From: Exophiala sp. HKRS030
Lineage: Eukaryota; Ascomycota; Eurotiomycetes; Chaetothyriales; Herpotrichiellaceae
Length of the DNA: 13,082 nucleotides
Assembly (NCBI GenBank): GCA_023897205.1
Contig: JAHWDD010000062.1
Span: 1 to 13,082, forward strand
Direction: 5' to 3'
Position numbers and translations under genes: made by a program. Each line of letters starts with the position of its first letter. Position 1 is the first letter of the stretch. The notes beneath the pieces are model-generated. The model did no database searches, was not told the DNA's origin, and saw only the letters and a list, made by a program, of their open reading frames with translations. Positions 7,626 through 13,082 of the stretch are shown piece by piece.

Positions 7626-9331
7626 ATGTTCCAACAACATCCGCTCGACGTGAACGGGAAACTTCTCCGCCGCTTCTACGAACCATTGACTCTACTTAGG
7701 GTGATGGATCCAACTCGTGGAGCACAGCGTCCTGATTTGACATTGGACCGTGGCTTGGACGAGCAATCAAAGTTTTGGCGCAACTTCCTCGATCAGCTTG
7801 CATTCCTATGTGATTTCGAAAAGGGTGGGGATACGGTGACTGCTGTTGCCGTGCAACGGACTGTTGAATATCCAATCTTTTCCCTCGCATCCAACTCAAA
7901 ATCGAGGAACAAGGCAGGAGCCCATCTCCGCTGGATTCTCGCCTCTCTCGGACAGTTACATACGACCGAAAAGACAGCCCCTCAGGTAGAAAATGAGATG
8001 ACCAATCGATGCATCGAATTTAGCCATCGAAGGATCAAGGTATATTCTGCATGGCTCGTTCGCGCCATCCAAAACGCTACGCGGACCATAGGTGATGTCG
8101 GGAATGCTGAAGGTACACCTGACCTCTTTGCGAGCAGCGGCCAGATTGATGTGAGACACAATTGACACAGTACCTAGATGCATTTGTTTTAAGGGAATTT
8201 CAGCAATTGGAGAATCTCTCATCAACTCCTCATCAACTATGTTCACATGCTCACACTCTCCGGAGAAGTAGATTTTTGGAAATCCTTACCATCCGGCACG
8301 TTGCGCACTCACATCGTGGGGTCTGGTCTGACATTCGTCATTATCTCGGGCGATTGGGATCCTGGTCGAAGGCCGTGCGTATTTTGATCCTTGGCGCCGC
8401 GACGTTTCCTCAGCGGATTGAAAATGCCCAAGTCGAGATCATTGGGACAAACGGGCCAGCAGATTTGCCGAACAAGCATCACTCGACTGATCTCAACGGT
8501 GTCGTAAAACGCATGGTTCCTGCCGACCAAATTGCTATGGTCAAACAGTTAAATCAAGCACTCTTGGAAGCCAATTCGGTTGCTCAAGTCGAGGACAGAT
8601 TCCGAGATGAGTACGCGCATATCAAGCCCCGTCCACACGCTGAATTACTTGTTCTCGAATACTTCCATCGTAATGGACTTGACTTCGCCACAAATGATAG
8701 ATACATCGGGTGCAGCAAGCCTTCATGCTACTGCTGCCACATCTACATGCAATGCCACCCCGGCCGATTTGCGCCCCGGCCCTGTCATGGGAATCTGTGG
8801 ATCCACTGGGCCCCTCCGTACCCGCTTCCACTTGCTGACCGTGGTGGGCCGAGGAACGCAGTCCGGCCACAGGAACACCATACCTTCAAAATGCTGCAGG
8901 AAATGCTTATTTCCATCCGCCGAGACTTGCAGGAACAAATATTGTCTAGGAGACCTAAGAGAGCAAGGCTACCAGATTCCACAACAGGAATGTCCAGTGT
9001 CGTGCTTGATGTAAACGCACTTCTAGCCTCTGCTCAAAACATTGGTCAGTCCCAAGACGATCACGATTACGATGGTACAAACGATCTCAGTGGACCAGCG
9101 TCGGTACTGAACGATTTCGAGAGCGAGACTACGGGAGATGGCGCACTACACGAAGACATATCTAAAATCGAACATGACCTTAACGACAAACAGGAAAAAA
9201 AGAAATCTCATGATATGCAACATATCGAACCAGAAGCCCTTTCTGACGGCGATGACGCAGGAATCTTACTGTTCCGGGGAAGAAAGACTCTTGTCTCATC
9301 AGAGACAGGTTCAGATATAGAACACAGATAG
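7626..9331 (+). CDS. OTT_1508-like deaminase-fold protein, two exons
   Basis: This is a member of the fungal OTT_1508-like group of the cytidine-deaminase superfamily, whose members are predicted zinc-dependent nucleic-acid or nucleotide deaminases. Exon 1 has the typical N-terminal helical region (FLDQLAFLCDFEKGGDTVTA). Exon 2 has the active-site segments: HAE (His 316, Glu 318) and GCSKPSCYCC about 30 residues later (Cys 346 and Cys 349 as likely ligands), then HGNLWIHWAPP. The two frames join best through an intron at 8113-8177 (GTACAC, branch TTGAC, acceptor CCTAG, 65 nt), which forms a GAT codon and gives 546 residues. The start is taken at ATG 7626; the frame is open further upstream without an ATG. 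The tail has a basic stretch RRPKRAR, possibly nuclear targeting, and an acidic end. The gene looks intact, unlike the transposase relics on both sides. The substrate is unknown. Confidence 0.8.
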
Positions 9332-9469
9332 CTCTCGGGCAGTAATGGCGTAAATTCATGTCTAGACTCGTATAAACATTGCCGAGGGACCGACGTCAGC
9401 ACGATGTGCGACGAATGGTATAGCATGCAGAACAAGCAGTCTGGTCCTTCGGAATTCCGTTCCAGAGTA
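9332..9469. other. Spacer after the deaminase gene
   Basis: No gene is seen. It probably includes the 3' end of the deaminase transcript and the left edge of the plus-strand transposase relic, whose N-terminal homology fades out here. Confidence 0.4.
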
Positions 9470-10012
9470 TGGGTCGTCACGTTACATACTGTACTGTACA
9501 TCTGCAGGAGCGAATGGCCTCGGAGCTGTGCGAACATTTATTTTGTCGCCCGATGAAGACTTGGACGGCATGGTCATATGGCTGTGGGATGAGTTTGAAA
9601 CCCTTGCATCGCGTTGGACGACCAGGAGAGCTTTATCTTCTGCAGGCTGGTCCGCGAAAGCGATACGACGTATTGCAAACTGTCGAAATGCTGGCCTTTG
9701 TGACTACTACCAGGATGCAATGTCCGACTATCCATGATATCAACGAGTCTACATCGACGAATCCGGATGCGACAAAAGAATTGGCTTCCGCCGTTGGGCA
9801 TGGTCACCTCGTGGGGTAACTCCTGCCGAGATTGCCCGGCTTCCACGAGGAAAGCGATATCAATTCTACTCGCATTCAGTCAGGACGGAATTGTCATCGC
9901 GCACCGTGTTACTAGACTTTATCGAGCAGTTGCTCTGTCACTGTAACCTCTTTCGCAAAGAAAAATCTGTAATAATTCATGAATAACACATCATTCCATC
10001 ACACGAAAGAGG
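9470..10012 (+). mobile_element. Relic of a Tc1/mariner-type transposase (5' and middle part)
   Basis: From 9528 to a TAA at 9984-9986 one frame is open except for a TGA at 9735-9737. It reads through a helix-turn-helix-like region (MVIWLWDEF, RALSSAGWSAKAIRRIA), the first catalytic Asp motif (YIDESGCDKRIGFRR, with GAC at 9756), a shortened linker and DFIEQLLCHCN. The second Asp motif is destroyed: KSVIIHE is followed by the stop, where the minus-strand relic keeps VIIMD. A further N-terminal piece (ERMASELCEHLFCRP, 9511-9555) lies one frame over, so a 1-nt shift is present. Similarity to the minus-strand relic continues to about 10012 (CATCACACGAAAGAGG) and then ends, so the C-terminal third is missing. 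Intact family members are about 330-350 residues long. Confidence 0.75.
9487..9498. repeat. Double Tc1/mariner excision footprint (TACTGTACTGTA)
   Basis: Two TACTGTA units share their middle TA. A TA target that becomes TACTGTA after one excision and is hit and vacated again gives this string. It lies in the N-terminal part of the plus-strand transposase relic. The original empty site is not available here for comparison. Confidence 0.4.
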
Positions 10013-10147
10013 TCGAGGTACTGTCAACCTAAGATCCAAACACTAGAAAAATTGTCATAAACTCTGCGCGTCCAGGCGAAAAATAACCGTCGATCATAGT
10101 CCCCAACACCACATACAAAGAAGTCAAGCCCCCCTCCGAATATGTCT

Positions 10148-10716
10148 TCACCGAAGATGTATGGGCCCACCCGAGGACTGCAAGATGCTGTCCGCTTCAA
10201 CCTCGTTCTGCTTGCAAAGTTTGACCCTTAGAGGAAGGTCCTTCACAAATCGCCGAGCGATGCCTTCCTCTATCCCTCCTTGCTCAACGAGGAAAGTAGG
10301 ATTCTGGTCCTCATAGACCAAATCGAGGTCGAAGGATCTTTTAAGAAGAAAGTCAGCTGCTTCTTGAAATGCGTTTTTGTGTGATTCCTTCTTCACCCGA
10401 GACTTGAGCCAGTCACAGTAGTCTTGGACATTGACATCGTGGAGGCCAGCGATGCCGAGGTGCCATGGTTTCGGGTCGCTGCATGGTTTCTGTCGAAGAC
10501 TGAGGTTTAAGAACGTTGGTGATCTAGATGGGGGTCCTACCGAAAGAAACAGATCCACGCCCAACACGCTTCTTCCGCATAGATTTGCTGTCGAAGGCTG
10601 TCCGGGATGTCGTCGTTGGATTGCAGAGAATTTTTATCCTCGACATATCTGACGAGAGTTCGTAGATGGTGCGCTTTCAATGTGTACCTTTTCTGAGTCT
10701 GAGTGTCGTGCCGACA
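10148..10716 (-). CDS. Partial helical protein common in fungal genomes, function unknown
   Basis: The lower exon (10478-10148) encodes a charged helical domain with DVNVQDYCDWLKSRV, LVYEDQNPTFLVEQG and GIARRFVKDL. The layout of D-x-x-V-x-x-Y, then YEDQNP, then GxARRFV recalls a widespread fungal family of unknown function. The upper exon, open from 10716 to 10541, reads LKAHHLRTLVRYVEDK and IYAEEACWAWICFF. The best link is an intron at 10540-10479 (GTAGGA...ATGCAG, 62 nt), which forms a CGC codon; a 41-nt version ending at 10500 also keeps the frame. The upper exon follows an in-frame TGA at 10719-10717 and has no ATG, so a further 5' exon is missing or lost. The frame ends with a normal stop at 10148. 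It may be a gene fragment. Confidence 0.5.
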
Positions 10717-11033
10717 TCAGGGCTGATGGACACAGGGTAGTCCCGGACACCGTAACAAGGCATAGACATATCGCCAGGCAGAAGGTGTGTCTGTTGTGGT
10801 TTTCTTGACGTCAATTTGAGCAGCACAGTCGGCCAGTATATGTTGCCTAGCAGTCCCCAAAGTTTCGTGGTTTTGGTTGCTGCGCTAGTTGAAGTCAATG
10901 TGTTAAAGTGTCGTAATATAGACAGTACTGTAGAGGTGGACGAGACGCGGAAAGACGTGTGGAAAGAGGCCGGCGGTGCGGTCACGACAGCTGGCGTAAG
11001 ACGCCACAGTATCCTGGGGACATGCGTTTTGAT
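10717..11033. other. No supported gene; long chance frames
   Basis: Several long minus-strand frames overlap here and across the tandem repeats, but they are low in charged residues, overlap in different frames and match nothing. A TACTGTA motif lies at 10926-10932. Confidence 0.4.
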
Positions 11034-11510
11034 TCGTGATTGGACGAGGCGATACGCGGAGCAGTGAAGGCGCGGCAAAAGGATAATCCCGCGTGGTCGG
11101 GCGTCGGGCAAAAATCCACGAAGAAGTGTGGCAGAACATGAAACACTCCACCACCACTCCGCCAATATCCGCTGCACATGATTGGATGCCCAAAAGCCAT
11201 AAGAGATCATGGTAAGAGGTCATCAAAGCGGTCGCGACGGCTCGCGGGCAAAATCCACGAAGAAGCGTGGCAGAACATGAAACACTCCGCCAACATTCCG
11301 CCAACACTCCGTCAGCACCCGCTACCCCTGATTGGGTGCCCAAAAGCCATAGAAAACAGTGGAATGAGGTCGATAAAGAGGTCGCAACGTTCGCGGGCAA
11401 ATCCATGAAGAAGCGTGGTAACACCTGTCACAGTCCGCCAACGTCCGCTGCCCGTGATTGGATGACTAAAGACGTAGAAACAGTGGTCAGAGGTCGATAA
11501 AAGGTCGCGA
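11034..11510. repeat. Diverged tandem repeat, about 123-150 bp units
   Basis: Three successive units start with GGTCG at 11095, 11230 and 11380, giving lengths of 135, 150 and 123 bp. Each holds the same order of blocks: GGGCAAA(A)TCCA(C/T)GAAGAAG, then CACTCC or CAGTCC followed by CCGCCAA, then GATTGG(A/G)TG, CCCAAAAGCCATA and finally GAGGTCG. A partial unit precedes them (TGATTGGACGAGG from about 11037), and another start, GGTCGCG, lies at 11503. The unit lengths differ through small internal gains and losses. Unit length is not a steady multiple of three and no strand stays in one frame, so the array is not currently coding, although one plus frame (DWVPKSHRKQWNEVDKEVAT) reads fairly well. 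Confidence 0.8.
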
Positions 11511-11609
11511 CCAGGAGTGCAGGACCCCATGATTTCCTGTGGGAGGATGTGGAACGCGACACCAAGAAACAACCCTATAGTCCAGTTTTAGGCTTGAGAA
11601 ACAGTAGGT

Positions 11610-11631
11610 TACAGTACAATACAGCACTGTA
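11610..11631. repeat. TACAGTA motif and a TACAG...CTGTA bounded 22-bp string
   Basis: TACAGTA at 11610-11616 fits a Tc1/mariner excision footprint. The longer string runs from TACAG to CACTGTA at 11631 and begins and ends like the two ends of an element starting with CAG. It could be a larger, imprecise footprint or a very short internally deleted copy. There is no second copy to compare. Confidence 0.3.
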
Positions 11632-11639
11632 TGCGTAAT

Positions 11640-11892
11640 TTTCGATTGTTAGGGTTTTTTGGATTTTTTTACATCATAGTCTGTCCCAGCCGCCTATTCT
11701 TCGGCAGCTATGCAGCGTACGACTACAAGTACAATACGATGCTGCCAGATTTACGATGGCTGAAGGACCGGGCTTGCCGAAAGGTCGAAACCACAAAACC
11801 TTTCAGTCTTGTGGACTTCGTGAACAGTACTTGACAATTTCCATCAAAGACGGCCCAAGGGTTTTGATTTACTTTTCCTATAGTACAGTGTC
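11640..11892. other. No supported gene
   Basis: A T-rich plus-strand frame (11631-11834) reads as hydrophobic at its start, but this follows from the base composition. I see no family resemblance and no splice logic. Confidence 0.4.
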
Positions 11893-12188
11893 TCAAGCCA
11901 GCTTCACATTGATAACCATGGACGCCCCAAGCAAATTGACTAAGCTTCTTTTACAGATAGACTTTGGGTACGAGTAGCAACATATGCGAGGCATCCCAAA
12001 AACTCCTTTTTCCACAAGACGAGTGATGTCGACGCTCGACTCCTTAGGCTCATTGAGAATGTCTTTCACATTGAGAGTCAGCCCTGATTCAAAAACCACC
12101 TCGTTTCTCTCATGTATTCGCGTATGTGGCTTCAACGAGTCAAAAAAATTCCAGTTGAAAGAATCCCGGCGCAGGAAATGGTTTGTTT
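11893..12188 (-). pseudogene. Unidentified open frame downstream of repeat copy 2
   Basis: A minus-strand frame open for about 98 codons ends at 11893. Its middle reads like real protein (VVFESGLTLNVKDILNE, then SSVDITRLVEKGVFG). It overlaps the end of repeat copy 2 in a different frame. The matching position beside copy 1 holds unrelated sequence, so this stretch is not part of the shared repeat. No ATG start is evident and I recognise no family. It may be an exon remnant. Confidence 0.25.
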
Positions 12189-12206
12189 ATGACGACTAGT
12201 ATTAGG

Positions 12207-12213
12207 TACTGTA
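12207..12213. repeat. Tc1/mariner excision footprint in copy 2
   Basis: Copy 2 reads ATTAGG-TACTGTA-GTTGTTAATG where copy 1 reads ATTATG-TA-GTCGTCAATG (TA at 5909-5910). Removing CTGTA makes the two copies the same length here. Confidence 0.75.
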
Positions 12214-12300
12214 GTTGTTAATGCCAAGCTCGGCCACATGAGTGTAATGTTCGAGGTCCTTCCCAACCACCATAAAATTAGGTCCAGATGCTGATTTGAG

Positions 12301-12307
12301 TACTGTA
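12301..12307. repeat. Tc1/mariner excision footprint in copy 2
   Basis: Copy 2 reads TTTGAG-TACTGTA-ACGGTAGCC where copy 1 reads TCTAAA-TA-ACGTTAGCC (TA at 5998-5999). Between this and the previous footprint both copies have exactly 87 bp, so the 5-bp gain is local and exact. Confidence 0.75.
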
Positions 12308-12456
12308 ACGGTAGCCATCCATTCTTTTCTGAGTCGATGAACAGTTGACTTAGGAGGCGATTGGGTAAGTCCTGCTGCGCTTTTTGTGTAGATGCTTGTA
12401 AAGCCTTGCGACGAAAGGGCCAAGGAAATAGCATTGTAAAAACAGTGATCTCCGAT

Positions 12457-12744
12457 GCGCCGGTCAACGTGGAAAATGGTGAAATACATTACTTTATTTG
12501 GGCTAATCTACAGTACAAGCCTTGACCACTGATTATAATGGAATCTTCTTCCTCAGATATTGGGAATATCGGGAAGCTGGGCCCCACCTTTACCCTACTG
12601 AAGAGTAAAGCCTGCAAATAACATGGTAATCTATATTGTTGTCTTGAAAGGATGAACACCCAATCTGTTATCCTCTTCATGCTTCACGATCAGTACTGTG
12701 CAGTGCCGTGAACTTATCGTCCTCGACGAGAAGAATTCTGCATG
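12457..12744. other. Spacer, possibly the promoter of the kelch-type gene
   Basis: No gene is supported. A TACAGTA motif lies at 12509-12515. CAGTACTGTGCAGTGCCG at 12694-12711 is rich in CAGT/ACTG strings, like those at 11610-11631. Confidence 0.35.
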
Positions 12745-13082
12745 ATGTTGTTTTCTAAAAAATCTACCGCATGGGTGTACATGCTATTCAAAGAAGTTGT
12801 ATGTAACTTTACATCGCATGAGATCGCATACTGGGATAGGCCTCGGGCAGCCTTAATTAGGGATAACATTTACCTAGAGGGTGGATGGATGCAGACCGGA
12901 ACCTGGAAAGATGGCGCATGGGATTTGGAGTCGCTGGCCACGGTCAGTCCTTCAGATGGGATGCTATTTAAGCTCAGCCTGCACAATTCTTTCGGCACAC
13001 GGGCAGAAGACCCACCCGCCTGGTTCGAACAGATTCCGGAAGGCGGTGTCAAGAACTACTACCTCGATGGCTATATGTTCGC
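12745..13082 (+). CDS. N-terminal part of a kelch-type/beta-propeller fungal protein, cut by the window end
   Basis: The frame from ATG 12745 stays open to the window edge. It contains RAALIRDNIYLEGGWM, the typical first kelch blade (small residue run, aromatic-Leu, double Gly), then GMLFKLSLHNSFGT and GGVKNYYLDGYMF. This order is that of fungal kelch-repeat proteins that have about six blades, a membrane anchor and a cytoplasmic tail; they are thought to be surface proteins. The start is doubtful: the sequence before the first blade (MLFSKKSTAWVYMLFKEVVC) is not a clear signal peptide. A GTATGT donor-like site at 12799 suggests an intron could hide here, although the simplest acceptor (12839) breaks the frame. 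The rest of the gene lies beyond the window. Confidence 0.65.
   Translation, partial: MLFSKKSTAWVYMLFKEVVCNFTSHEIAYWDRPRAALIRDNIYLEGGWMQTGTWKDGAWDLESLATVSPSDGMLFKLSLHNSFGTRAEDPPAWFEQIPEGGVKNYYLDGYMF

Larger units (their letters stand above)
12125..12456 (-). pseudogene. Repeat copy 2: degenerate coding sequence with two transposon footprints
   Basis: This is the homologue of 5829-6150. It keeps the start GDHCFYNAISLALSS, the segment NRLLSQLFIDSEKNGWL, and, in another frame, SASGPNFMVVGKDLEHYTHV. Two 5-bp insertions, at 12207-12213 and 12301-12307 (both TACTGTA on the plus strand), change the frame at exactly the points where the reading leaves the one used by copy 1. A gain of 2 bp in a T run near 12145 follows, so the net shift from these three events is 12 bp and the frame comes back for the shared final codons LTR and the TGA at 12134-12132. 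That is why one frame (12467-12132) stays open though its middle is scrambled. The family is unknown. Confidence 0.65.

Noticed and set aside
8151..8170. A 20-nt intron GTGAGA...CACAG joining the two deaminase frames
   Set aside because: Far too short for splicing. The 65-nt intron 8113-8177 keeps the frame and has normal size.
8622..9014. Several frames of 65-144 codons on both strands inside the deaminase second exon
   Set aside because: These are shadows of the deaminase frame, which carries the recognisable motifs.
10677..11424. Long minus-strand open frames (177 and 173 codons) across the tandem repeat area
   Set aside because: They overlap each other in different frames, are low in acidic residues, and their repeated segments simply mirror the tandem DNA units. 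No family resemblance.
12799..12839. A 41-nt intron (GTATGT...GATAG) in the kelch-type gene
   Set aside because: Good donor, but the phases do not match and the uninterrupted frame is open through it. Left as a possibility only.
1..13082. CRISPR arrays, rRNA, intact tRNA genes, or a tyrosine-recombinase captain of a giant fungal transposon
   Set aside because: I looked for them and saw none. Direct repeats are limited to the tandem array and the two coding repeats.

Overview
The window reads as nuclear DNA of a filamentous ascomycete. The evidence is short spliceosomal introns (46-65 nt), a Zn(II)2Cys6 regulator with the usual fungal C-terminal half, an APSES/KilA-N protein, a fungal deaminase-like protein of the OTT_1508 type, the start of a fungal kelch-type protein, and decayed Tc1/mariner transposons. 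Genes are sparse and much of the window is broken, so this is accessory, repeat-affected sequence. Nothing looks bacterial, viral or plasmid-borne.

Left part (1-5514). Positions 1-1100 hold no gene I can support, only a weak charged coiled-coil frame on the minus strand. A complete minus-strand Zn2Cys6 regulator spans about 2526-1128 in three exons; the middle exon is only 31 nt. Positions 2620-4195 show no supported gene. At 4387-5514 (+) lies a protein with two tandem KilA-N/APSES-like modules, whose 5' end is unresolved because its frame has no ATG before the first module.

Middle part (5515-10030). A degenerate coding repeat (copy 1, 5829-6150, minus) is followed by a perfect 9-bp hairpin and traces of a single-pass membrane protein (6211-6640, minus). 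A two-exon OTT_1508-like deaminase gene (7626-9331, +) is flanked by two decayed Tc1/mariner-type transposase relics in opposite orientation: 7046-7600 on minus (3' part) and about 9470-10012 on plus (5' part).

Right part (10030-13082). A partial minus-strand helical protein (10148-10716) is followed by a three-unit tandem repeat (about 11034-11510), then copy 2 of the coding repeat (12125-12456, minus), and the first exon region of a kelch-type protein running off the window (12745-13082, +).

The most informative signal is the pair of repeat copies. Copy 2 carries two exact 5-bp insertions, each turning a TA into TACTGTA, where copy 1 keeps the plain TA. This is the footprint left by excision of a Tc1/mariner element whose ends begin with CAG. 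Seven TAC(A/T)GTA motifs, one a head-to-tail double, sit between 9487 and 12515; I found none in the first 9.4 kb. The right third of the window therefore seems to record repeated transposon visits, and decayed transposases of the same superfamily are still present. I see no operon-like cooperation among the genes. The deaminase between inverted transposase relics is the best candidate for a mobile or defence-related cargo gene, but that link is inference.
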